A stretch of 64,000 nt of DNA from Dalbergia cochinchinensis (lineage: Eukaryota > Streptophyta > Magnoliopsida > Fabales > Fabaceae). Shown in pieces: positions 42,059-52,320 of this stretch. The notes beneath the pieces are model-generated. The model was given only the letters and a program-made list of their open reading frames with translations, ran no database searches and was not told the origin of the DNA. Position 1 is the first letter of the stretch. Each line of letters starts with the position of its first letter. Both the position numbers and the translations under genes were made by a program. The stretch spans positions 53,302,295-53,366,294 of the forward strand of contig CM062375.1 in assembly GCA_031216125.1 (NCBI GenBank), read 5' to 3'.

Positions 42059-42660
42059 TTATTGTTGCAAAAAATGTTGTAAAATTGCCATGTCAATGTC
42101 ACTATTGTCCACAGAATCCACCATCTCTGTCAGCCTTTCGCTAAGGTATTCCACCTCTTTCTGTAGCCTCTTGATGTGACAGCAAGTTTCCTTCAATACC
42201 TTCACCACTGATTCCTGCACCTGAAATTTCTTCATTATATAGAAATGGATCAATTCATGAGATACACACAAACTACTAGTAATGATATATCATCCTATGA
42301 ATCCTTTTTAAAATTCTTTCTACATACTAAATGGAGTAAAAACATACAGTCAATTCATATGTTAAAGTTTTAAAAATTAAAACTTACTTTGTTAAGTATT
42401 TAGAATAATTTATAGAAAAATGAATCAGAAGGATGCATCATTTTTCATATACACACATTCTACTTAAAACAATGTAATTTGGATGATGCATAGAGCATGC
42501 AGAAAGATATAATACTTAAAATGTTAATGTCTTGGTAGCCACGTACCCCTAAGTTGGTTCTTTGGTTAAGCTGTGGGAGCAGTACTTGTAACCTTGAAAC
42601 CAGATCATTGATCTCACTCTCTGTGAACTTTGAGGCTCCGGAGCTTCCTTGGCCAGACAT
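42059..42660 (-). CDS. PRE: PRE/ILI1-type atypical (non-DNA-binding) HLH protein
   Basis: A small HLH protein of the PACLOBUTRAZOL RESISTANCE type, a nuclear antagonist of repressive bHLH factors in gibberellin/brassinosteroid growth control. Exon 1 (42660-42547) gives MSGQGSSGASKFTESEIN, then DLVSRLQVLLPQLNQ. A GTACGT...AG intron spans 42546-42221. Exon 2 (42220-42059) gives VQESVVKVLKETCCHIKRLQ, EVEYLSERLTEMVD and ILQHFLQQ. The product is about 91 residues, normal for the family, with no basic DNA-contact region. An upstream in-frame ATG at 42753 lies above the likely transcription start, so 42660 is preferred. The stop codon lies in a MITE target duplication, so the 3' UTR is MITE sequence. 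Confidence 0.9.
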
Positions 42661-42765
42661 AACTGGAAGTTCTACTAGTAGTGCCTTAATTACTTGCTCA
42701 TGCTCACACTTCGGTCTTTTTTGATATTTCAAGTGTGTTGTGCAATGTTGCACCCTGGAAGGTAC

Positions 42766-42772
42766 TTAAATA
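42766..42772 (-). promoter_or_regulatory. TATA box of the PRE gene
   Basis: CTATTTAAGTA on the minus strand lies about 105 bp upstream of the chosen ATG. Confidence 0.6.
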
Positions 42773-42789
42773 GAGGGTGGAGGTGAGAG

Positions 42790-45700
42790 AGATGGGAGAC
42801 TATTTTCACTTAAGTTTCTTGAAGGTACTGACTAGTTGAATTAAGACAAAATTGTGACAAAGATTTAATAATTTAAAGTGTTTGGATTGTTTCAGGGGCC
42901 CCATCATCACATATTTCATCAGTGGATGACCCACGATTACAGTGACTACTATAGAGCCACTGGCTAACAATAAGATTTATAACGTTTCACTTATTTTTGG
43001 AGTGACTTAAAACATCAACATTTAAAATGACTTATGCAAAGAAAGCACTGAAGGTACATTCTTGTTTGTTTTATGAGAAAGTTAAGATTTGGGGAGCACA
43101 TGCCTTTTCTGCAGAATGATTGGTAGTAGTGCTTTTAGTTTCTGAAAATAACTTTTAGTTTTATTTTTTTATGATTTTGTGAATAAAAAATTGAAAATTA
43201 TGACATTCAGTTTTTATTCTTAATTTTCAATTTTTTTTTCAATATCCTAACAACAAGAAATGAATTAAAAATAAAAATGAAAAGTAAAATTTATTTTCCT
43301 AAACTAAATGCACCCTTAGAAAAGAAAACAAAATAACCAACACGCCTTTAATTTTTTCCTTTCAAATAAATCTTGTCCTCTGGCTCACCCTTCACTCTAC
43401 CTAGTGCAGCATTTTTTTTGGCTGACACATCAAAATCTGACTCCAATCCAAAGGGTAATTTTGAATTTTGAGACCACCGGTGATTGAAATTGAAGCATGA
43501 TCGAAGAGTAGATGGCCCACGTTTTATGTGTCTATTAAAATTGGAACTAGAATATTTCCATCAATAAAATAATTGACTGATTTTGGCCTTACTCAAATAT
43601 TAAAGTCACTGTTTAGCTAGTGTTGATGCAATCTAAATTCAGCATTGCTGGGAAGAAGGAAAAAAACACTATTCGAGCTGTCAGCAGATACTTAGGCAAG
43701 GGTCAAGTACCGTATTGGTTGTTTTGATAATTGAGATTTTGATCGGTTAATAAATCCTTATATTTGGTGTCTCTGCTCAATTGATTAGTAGTGGAGATAT
43801 TTTTAGTATTTGGGTTTCAATTGAACTTGAGTACATATCTTAAGTTTTAGCCATAAAAAAAAAAAAAATTATGCACTTTTGCTTGTAGAAAAGCTAAAAG
43901 GATAATTGGCAACTTCTATAAGAAGGCCTGAAAGTCTTTGTTAGGGCAACTGCCACAAGAAACCTGAAAATATGCACAATTTGAGTCATTAATTGGGCTA
44001 TAAGAGCTTAAGGAAAGTGAAACCAGTGCTAATTAAAAGTTAATAGGATAAGCCACAACTGTCTTGAAAACCACCTGGCCAAGCTACATTGCCTCAGGTG
44101 GTGATTTAAACCTCCCAATTTGGCAAATGAATCTCTCCTTCATCCCAAGTCCAATTAGAGCAAATGAGAAGTCTAATTAAAGATTAAAGACAAAGGGTTA
44201 ACTCTAAATAGGGGTGTTTCAGTTATAGAGGGAGTCAAGGAGCAATTGCGACAGCAGCAGAAATTAAGCTCATTTGCATTTTCAACTTGTTGCATTTGTA
44301 AGGTTTTTAAATCAATATACAAATACCTGAATGAAAGTTGTGATTCAATTACAAGACTTCGGGTTTTTATTTGATTGAAGTTTCAATTGATGTTTCTCTT
44401 TTCCTCATTTCCTCATCATGAATTACGTGAATGAAAATCTTTGTTTATTTAAGGATTGATTGATCCTCTATTGTTGGTTGAGATTTGTGATGAAAATTTG
44501 ATTACTTGATTAAATTTTATCACAGGAGTTTGGGAGATTGAGTTGAAGATCTGTAATTTAATTGCATGTTTGTTCTTCAAACTAGATAGGCCTTATGGAT
44601 TGTGTGATTTCAGATCTTTGGAATTCATTTCCTTGTTGAATTCTAGATTATCATCTAGTATTGAATGCGGAAGTAGATGCATTGATCTTGATCTAATGCA
44701 GATCAACCACATCGCCATAGGCTTAATTTCATGTTTAGTACGCGGTCTATATGAATTTATCTGAAGAATGATGGTGTAAATTGATTATTTTAAATTCTAT
44801 TTTCCTTGCATTGGTTTTAATATAAGTATTCTACAATTCCCTCTCTTATGTATCCTTTGTTTTTTGTCTCTCCCTTCTGCCAGTTAATTATATCATCATT
44901 CGTCTCTCACCACCTACCGTTTGCTGCCGGCCACTTGTCACCCTCGCATCGTCTAAAATAGCATTCGGTAGAGGGACAGAAATACAGTAGTAATGGAGAT
45001 AATGGAAACGAAGACACAAATATTATATATATAAAGGTATTATTGAAAGAAAAATATTAAATTTTTATTTCTATATCTTGTCTCACTTTTTAGAGGTATA
45101 AAAATTTTGTGTTTCTATTCCTGTCTTCACTATCAAATAGGTTTGTGTTTACGGTCTCTCTATATTTTTATCATGCATTACTACCCATACGAGTTAGGTA
45201 ACTTGATTTAATTTTTGGTCTTTTACACTGTACACATGCATCTGTTTAGGATGTCCATGCACATTGCTACAATTTAATTAAAATTGCTGATCCATGGAAA
45301 CACCCTAATCAGTAAACGCTGATTTTCCAATTCTGAGTCCTAAACTGGCTACCCTACACCGGTATATGTAAGCCAAATTTTAATGGACAAACAAGAAACT
45401 CTAATTCTACTACATAATCTTGTCGGTACCAACCAAAAATTGTTGACCAAGAAAGGAAAAAAATAAAAAGAAAACCAAAAATATAATGTTCCCTGTTTTC
45501 TTCTTAACTCCATTTTTGTTTTCATTTTCATTTGCAGATCTTAAAGCTTAATGTGACGAAGCATGCACAATAAGGTGAATGACTAAACTACACATGCATG
45601 TGTTTGAAGGCGACAATCAGGAAGCGTGCTAGATGAGTCAGGGTCAGGGTGACCGTGATGAGGAAAATGGCATCAGACAAAATCAATAATTGGATCTTTG

Positions 45701-45807
45701 CGATCATTTTGTTCAGCCTCCAATTTGGCCCCTAACTTTGCGGTAGCAACTAGTAACGTACATTTGGTGTGGAATATAAATAAAGTCAAGGCTAATTTTA
45801 GCAGGTG
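42790..45807. other. Intergenic spacer upstream of the PRE gene
   Basis: No coding feature was recognised on either strand. AT-rich DNA includes a low-complexity foldback-like block near 43130-43320. Distal promoter elements of the PRE gene may lie at its left end. Confidence 0.45.
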
Positions 45808-46030
45808 AAATTATAAGTAAATTTCATTTTAGTTCTTAAAATTTTCAAATTAATGATTTAGTTCACATACCTTTAAAAAGTTATTCAAATAAATCATTTT
45901 TTCAATCATTTTAATGACTCAAGATAGTTCTTTCAAACATTATCTTAGGCACTAATTTGAATAATTTTTTTCAATAATTAAATTATTAATTTCTTAATTT
46001 TAAGAACTAAAGTGAAATACTTATATAATT
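45808..46030. mobile_element. 223-bp foldback MITE
   Basis: The left arm (AAATTATAAGTAAATTTCAT then TTTAGTTCTTAAAAT) pairs with the right arm read backwards (AATTATATAAGTATTTCACT then TTAGTTCTTAAAAT). It has no coding capacity and no certain target duplication. Confidence 0.65.
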
Positions 46031-46092
46031 TTAGAAATCAAAATGAATATTTAATTATGGTATCTCAAGATTGGACAACAGAAAGGGTTATT

Positions 46093-46402
46093 GCCTAATT
46101 TTATGATCTATTCATCACTTAAGATATCAATTTTTTATATTAAAAAAGAGACAATAATGACATCTGATTTTTTTTAGGATAAATTTTTTTTAAAATGAGG
46201 ATATCACTTTATATAGTAAAGTAAGGAGATCTTATCTTTGAATCAATAAATTTAATAATAGAACATTTTTCACTCTATTGATCCAATATTAATGAAACTT
46301 TTCACTTTACTCATTAAAGTGAGATCCTTATATTAGAGGGTCGAAATCCAAAATTAATTATGTTAAGTGATGAATGATTCATAGAATAAAATGTTTTCTT
46401 GC
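46093..46402. mobile_element. 310-bp foldback MITE
   Basis: The left arm (GCCTAATTTTATGATC, ATTCATCACTTAA) pairs with the reversed right arm (ATTTTATTCTATGAATC, ATTCATCACTTAA). It is separated from the preceding MITE by about 60 bp. Confidence 0.6.
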
Positions 46403-46998
46403 CTCTAGAGCTTCTAATAACTTCTGTTAAACAAATATTTTAGAGCAGGGGTTTTTGTGTTGTGCGTGTGTGTGTTGGGGCTACCTTTGTAGTTTCTACT
46501 CTGCAACAGAACCCTAAGGGGTCATAAGTCTTCACCGCCCTCTTTATTCAATGCATAATTGACGTCAAGATGTGCAATGGCAAAGATTTGTTTAGAAACT
46601 GTTGTGGGCGGTTTCCCAAAAGCGGCCAACCAGGGACTGTGTCTGGGGTCAAAGTCTGTATAATCCTGGCTGGTCCACCTCTATCCACCATACATATCAG
46701 ATCCCAACACAATTTCTTTATTAGGGATATTAATCAGGCACCCAATATAGTCCAATTAAATAAATTATAAATGTGAGAGGCAGTAGTGGCAACATTTAAT
46801 TATAATATATGGATTCAATTTCTATATACTTTCAATGTAAAATTAATCAATTAAATAACTACTCATTAATTACCTACTATTGTTTTTTATTTTACTGAAA
46901 TTCTAGTGGTCAACACTCAGTATGTCTTAAAAAAACTTGATTCATTATAAGGATTCCATGTTGTGTTTAATCAACTGACTTGCGAAAACACACATGCA
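46403..46998. other. Intergenic spacer
   Basis: About 600 bp with no convincing coding sequence. The short frame at 46570-46770 has no family features. Confidence 0.4.
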
Positions 46999-48640
46999 AT
47001 GGAAGCCCTAGAGAGCTCTGGCGACACCAGAAGCCATGGTGACTCGGATGGAAGGCGTTCGAGGGAGGAAGAAGACCAAGTTGCTTGAAGTACTAAGAAG
47101 GTTAAGATGCTAGAAGAGCAAACAGTTATGATGGATACTGAGGTGCGGCTGGAAAAGGATAGCAGTGTAACGCCAAGGGCTGAAACTATGCCTAAAAAAT
47201 CATACAAGGATTCTGTGATCCATATGGGGGCTTTCTCTGTTCATCCTGCGGACTACGCCTCTATCATAGAGGAAGATATGGGGCGGAAGAATGAAGACAA
47301 CGTGGATAAATGTGGAGACGAGCCCTTTTGGTGCTAATCCGACTGTCGATGTTTCTCTATAGGAGTAGGACTGATGCAAATTGTGGCGATCTTTAGAGCC
47401 GTTGAAATGGGCCGAGCCCGATGAGCTAGCTCGAATAACCCAAAAAATATATAGATTAGGTTGAAGAAATAAGAAAAAAAAATTTGATCAAACTCGGTTC
47501 AACTTGATTTCGCTTGACCAAATTGGGCCCAGCCCACATTGGACTAAGCTAGCCTTATGGCATGTATACTAATTTTTGTTAAATAATAAATTGCATAAAT
47601 GAGTTATAAATACTTGAATTTGGACTTCTAACCCATTTTTTTACTTAAAAAAGTTTAAATTAATAACAAATATTGATAGAAAAATATACATTTTTTTTAT
47701 CCACTTAACTATTGTATCAAATTAAGTTATTGAAATTTAATTATCAAATAAAGATCAAGTTTTATTTATTATTCTCATAATTAAAGCAAGAATTATAACA
47801 TTGCTTACTAATGGTTTAGTTTTCAATCCATTATAATCAAATAAATAAGTATTTTTTTTCATTGATTTTCTAATTACATAAACTATACAATTAAAAAAAT
47901 GAACAAAAAGAACATTTGCCCCATGGAACGAATAAATTGGGTTGAGCTAACACTTTTTTAGATCGATGTGGCTAGACCCAATATGGGTTGACCTATTTTG
48001 AAAGCTCCGGCGATCTGCTCTTATTATTATGCTTCTTGGCAAGCAATTAACCCTAAGACAAATGGAGTTGAAATTGTCTTATCTATGGAAAATGACAAGA
48101 GCCATGCAAGTAATTGATATGAAGGCTGATTTCTTTCTAGTTCGTTTTACTATGGAGGAGGACTATAGACATGCCCTATTTGAGAGTCCTTGGCTAATGT
48201 ATGATGGCTATCTTCTGGTGCAACAATGGTAGTCTTTCTTTAAACCATCCCCCAAAGCCATATGGAAAATCGCTGCATAGGTAAGACCCTCCAACCTACC
48301 ATTTGAGCTTTGTAATGAATGGTTCCTTTGGAGGACAAGTGACAAGGTTAGAACTATGCTAAAGATTGATAAGCATACCTATCCATTATAGGGGACGATT
48401 TGCATGTATTGTGTGGAGTTGGATCCACAAAAACCACTCCTACTCTGTCCATCAATGCTGTTGGGAGAGACATTTTAGAGGTGTATGAAGGTCTCCACTT
48501 GTTCTACTTCCAATGCGAGAAGTATAGTCATCGACAAGAAAATTGTACAGAGAACAAGACTGGAGTTAAGCCAACTCCGGTGACACATCCAGAGGCGAAT
48601 TCTCCAGAAGAAAAACCCCAAAGATTCTTGTGATACCTTG
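46999..48640 (+). pseudogene. LINE ORF1 relic (DUF4283 plus zinc knuckle)
   Basis: A plant L1-type ORF1 protein relic. The N-terminal part starts at ATG 46999 and continues through KSYKDSVIH. It is split by an hAT-like MITE (47393-48008). It then resumes with LGKQLTLRQMELKLSYLWKM, then DMKADFFLVRFTMEEDYRHA, LFESPWLMYDGYLLVQQW, the core of the DUF4283 domain. Further frames give PFELCNEWFLWR and a knuckle FQCEKYSHRQENC, whose first Cys is replaced. Several stops and frameshifts are present. No ORF2 follows; LTR-like DNA begins near 48750. Confidence 0.8.
47393..48008. mobile_element. 616-bp hAT-like non-autonomous element
   Basis: It is flanked by the exact 8-bp duplication GGCGATCT (47385-47392 and 48009-48016), the hAT signature length. 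Its ends are weakly inverted (GAGCCGTTGAAATGGGCC versus GGAGCTTTCAAAATAGGTC). Removing it restores continuity of the LINE ORF1 relic. No transposase is present. Confidence 0.85.
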
Positions 48641-48749
48641 GGTTCATGTGTCTTTGGACAAGTTTCGTACTGCCCTGGGCACCTTGAGACCCACCCATAC
48701 TGCCGGGAAGGCCCCGGGTACTTAAAAGACTCTTGAATGCAAAAGTTGG

Positions 48750-49210
48750 TTGAACTGTCACTGCTATAGTGGTCCTAAAATGGGGGGTTTGGGGTGGTCT
48801 GAGGACAACCGCTATAGCGGTCGTAAATGACCCCTGACCGCTATAGCTATCCCCATGAAGTATGAACAGTGCAGAACAGCGTCGTTCTACTTAGAGGACA
48901 CGCCTCACCCCTATAAAACCCTTTCCTTTGAATTTCTTCCCCAAAATCCGATTTCCCTTCACTCTCAAACCCTCATCCCACCTCTTTTCTCAATTCCATT
49001 CAAGTCTAGCTCCCCCAAGTCATCAAGGTATGTTTGTATTGATAGATTTTGTCTTTGTTCTTCCCATTCTTTCATGTTCTTAGTTGGGTTGTGGTTTTCT
49101 CTGGTTGTTGTCAAGTGGTGGTGCTCCCTCAATGTTGTTAGAGATAGATTTGAGTTGTAAACCAATTTCATAATATGCAGAATTAGACTCTAAATATTTA
49201 CAGCAAGTTC
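48750..49210 (+). mobile_element. LTR promoter fragment with palindromic boxes
   Basis: Contains a perfect 14-bp palindrome ACCGCTATAGCGGT (48808-48821), related boxes at about 48758 and 48835, a TATAAAA box (48912-48918) and a CT-rich leader ending AGGTATGTTTG. The arrangement resembles the LTR at 62512-64000 (palindrome-like boxes, then TATAAAA, then CT-rich leader). Borders and partner LTR are not visible. Confidence 0.55.
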
Positions 49211-50789
49211 AGAACTTTGCACTACCTTGTTAAAAAAACTTAGCTTACAAAGCTTATTGCATTTAATTTGTAAGTATCAAGCATGAGTTTATAAGTTTTT
49301 CATACTTGATTTATAAGTTTTAAGCAATGCTTAGTTTTATAAGCTTTTGCACCTAATTTTAAAAAACTTATAAACTCATACTTAAAACTTGTAAACATAG
49401 TGCAAAATACTTGTAAACCATGATAAAAAACTTGTAAATTAATGACCAAAAACTTGTGAACAGATTTTTAGTATTATTTTATGAGTTTTAAAGTCTTTAC
49501 AAGTGTATTAAATTATTCATTCTAATTTTAATAATCAGACTTAGCTCAAAACATACACCCACTAAAAGAAAAGTATAAAAAAGGAACCCATCAAAGGAAA
49601 TATCATGGACCCATCAAAAGAAAAATATAAATGAAAAAGCCACATATTGAAGATTGTTGCAAAAAAGTGAAAGAAATATATATTTGTTGTTATTGTTCTT
49701 CAATGGATAAAGGAACTACACTCCTCCTCAAGAGTTGTTATTCTTGCTGTGAAGTGATTAAATAGCTGCAGCTGTTGCTTACGGACATCACGGTGGCTGT
49801 GGTGGTGAAGACATTGGTATTCTCTTCATATGAGAGAAGAGAGTTGCATGAGAGTTGAGAGAAAAAGAGAATGGGAGCTGAGAAAGAGAGAGAGAAAGGG
49901 AGAAAGAAAAGAGTGGGAGCTGAGAGTTTTCTTTTTCTTTATTTCCAGATGTAATGAAATTTGTCAAATTTTTAATTATGCCACCGTGCAATACCCATAC
50001 TCATACTTTCGCTTTACAGCTATTTTGTCATTTTCTTCCATTGTCATACAGTGTAACCGTAGGTGTCCATTGCTTCTAGGGTTCAATAAACATTATTCTA
50101 TGATCGTACAAAGATTTACGTCGACGACAAATAAGAACAGAATATACAAAAGCTATTTCTATCTTTTATAATCAAGAAATTCTATACTAAATTTTAGGTT
50201 TTACTTCACTAATCCTTTTAGGGAGAAATTTGCTACCTCCTACAAAAAGTTGCATTCTTTGATAGAAAAAAAAAAGGTTATTGCAGCAATATCAGAAGTT
50301 ACCAATTGAAAGTTTTGGCTAATCATAAAGGGCATACACTACAAGAATATATATTTATTTACTTATAAAGTTTTTGAGATTTTTTATAAATAAAAATTGT
50401 CTATTTCTAATATCAAAACAACATTATTATTATTTTTCAATGATACTCTTAATTTAATTAATTATATTAATAAAAGTAAATAAAGACAATTTTGTCTATT
50501 TATATAATTTTGTACTATTATTAATGCCTAAGGTTCAAATCCTGACAATGTGCATGGAGAGGATCTTATGGTCTGAAGTTTAACCTCCCATGGAAACTTT
50601 CGTTTTAAAGGAATTAGGTATCAATGTCAGCGATTGATACATTGGATACAAAAAATAATAATTTATTATTTTTCTTAATAGATGTTTTTTATTATTTTTT
50701 TTACAGATAAATAACCTCATTTAAAAATGTGCTTGTTGCCATGTTATTTACCTACACATGTTGACTTTATTATATATATAGGCTAATCA
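49211..50789. other. Intergenic spacer with repeated ACTTGTAAA phrases
   Basis: No gene. From 49235 to 49460 the phrases CTTATAA/TTATAAG and ACTTGTAAA recur in both orientations, a low-complexity foldback-like block. A GAGA-rich run lies near 49855-49920. Confidence 0.45.
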
Positions 50790-51007
50790 TACGAGAGAGG
50801 CCGTTTATTATAAGAGTGAGAAGAACAAATCTAAACAGTATAACCATGTACGGATGGTTAAAATTGAAAGTTAATTAATATTAATTAATGTTCACATGTT
50901 TATTTAAAAAAATCACATGACTTTATGTTTTAGTATTGACTATTCATATAAGATCCAACGGTCAAAATTTACTCCTTTCACTCTTACAATAAATCATTTT
51001 TCTCATA
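50790..51007. mobile_element. 218-bp foldback MITE
   Basis: The left arm (TACGAGAGAGGCCGTTTATT then ATAAGAGTGAGAAG) pairs with the reversed right arm (TATGAGAAAAATGATTTATT then GTAAGAGTGAAAGG). No clear target duplication. Confidence 0.6.
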
Positions 51008-52224
51008 AAATATGTTTCCTATATATATATATACACACACTTGACCCCTAGCATTAGTTACTCAATTCTCAGAATTTGATTGGTCATCATAATCTAATTA
51101 TTTTCATCAGCATTTTGGCTTAACTTTTTCAGTCTTCTCGTTTTCTGAGGAATGTTTTAAGGGAGCAAACAAGTTCTTTCAGCATGATTCTTGACTCTCA
51201 AGTCTCCACATCTCCTTTTCCCATTCAATTACTGCATGATATGAGATGAAAGATCATGAAATATTGTTTAGAAGAGCTCGAGTTCCTATTGCCACATTGA
51301 ACAAGACAGACACTATTGCAAACAGATTAAGGCAAGTAGACTTTGGTTTGTCTTACACAGCCTAATAATGGTCATCACCTGTTACTGCATAGATATTGAA
51401 TGTACAGAATTGTAGTTTTGCGACGCCGCAGCTTTAAGATATTATGTATACAGAATATATTGCAGTAAGCAAATAAAAAGTTATGTCTAAATTAAATTCT
51501 AACGATTTATAGAATTTCTCCATTCTCCATTCAACTAAAGACAACTTTTGTCAGTTTAAAAAAAACAAACAAAAAACATAACCAGGTGGTATGCTCCTTG
51601 ACAGCGAGCTTGCAAACATCGTGAATGGCAATCAGGATTGCATGAGGGGCACCAACAGTAATATTGTTTGAAGCTATGAAATATAGACATTGACATGGAC
51701 ACAACACAATATGAACATGAAGGACACCAAAGTTCAAATTTTATGACATGGAAACGACATATACAACTCTAAAAATTTAAAGAAAATAATATATTATTTA
51801 AACTATTATTTAGATATTCTTTACTTATAATTTATTTTCTTCTAAACTCAAAATTATATGTTATTTCCTTTCTATAATTTCATTTATATTTTGTTTTTCT
51901 ATATTAGATTAAGAAAAAAGTAAATTTTAAATTTTATATATATATAACACGTGTTATCCGTATGTCGTGCAAGATCTGACGCAGACACGTGTTTGACACG
52001 TAATCATGGCACCTAACTGCTCTGTCCGCGCTTCATAGGTTCGAAGCATTGTCATATAAACCCTTGAAAGCCTATTTTAAAAAAATTGATGACCGTTAAT
52101 TTTTACAATAGAAAATACATTGGTATCTGGTCCTCCATCTGAAACTAGAGTATCAGATACAAGGCGGAAAATATACGAAATGAACCACTAGAGAAACTAA
52201 ATTCTGACAAATATTGAGAAAATT
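51008..52224. other. Intergenic spacer
   Basis: No gene was recognised. An ACGTGT-rich patch with the palindrome AACACGTGTT lies near 51946-52000 and may belong to a MITE whose borders I could not place. Confidence 0.4.
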
Positions 52225-52320
52225 TCATTGATATAAAATTCCTTGCACAAGAACAGCTAGAGCTGCCTCATCTCTACTAACGTATCCAAGTATGATCTCA
52301 GGAACCTCTGAAATGACACC
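52225..52320 (-). other. Possible 3'-terminal exon, minus strand
   Basis: After a good 3' splice site (TGTTTAG) the frame reads GVISEVPEIILGYVSRDEAA, then LALVQ-like text ending ILYQ and TGA, with AATGAAA just downstream as a possible poly(A) signal. A second splice-bounded short frame lies at 52785-52711 (DLFGVPWQKQSSQSSQPMPA). Both could be exons of an unrecognised gene or of a spliced 3' UTR of the PPR gene. The evidence is composition and splice sites only. Confidence 0.3.

Noticed and set aside
42661..42753. Upstream in-frame ATG extending the PRE protein by 31 residues
   Set aside because: A TATA box at 42766-42772 places the likely transcript start downstream of 42753, and the extension has no family similarity. 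MSGQGSS at 42660 matches the usual start.
46570..46770. Short frame that might be a small gene
   Set aside because: No family features, no clear promoter or splice sites; it lies between MITEs and a LINE relic.
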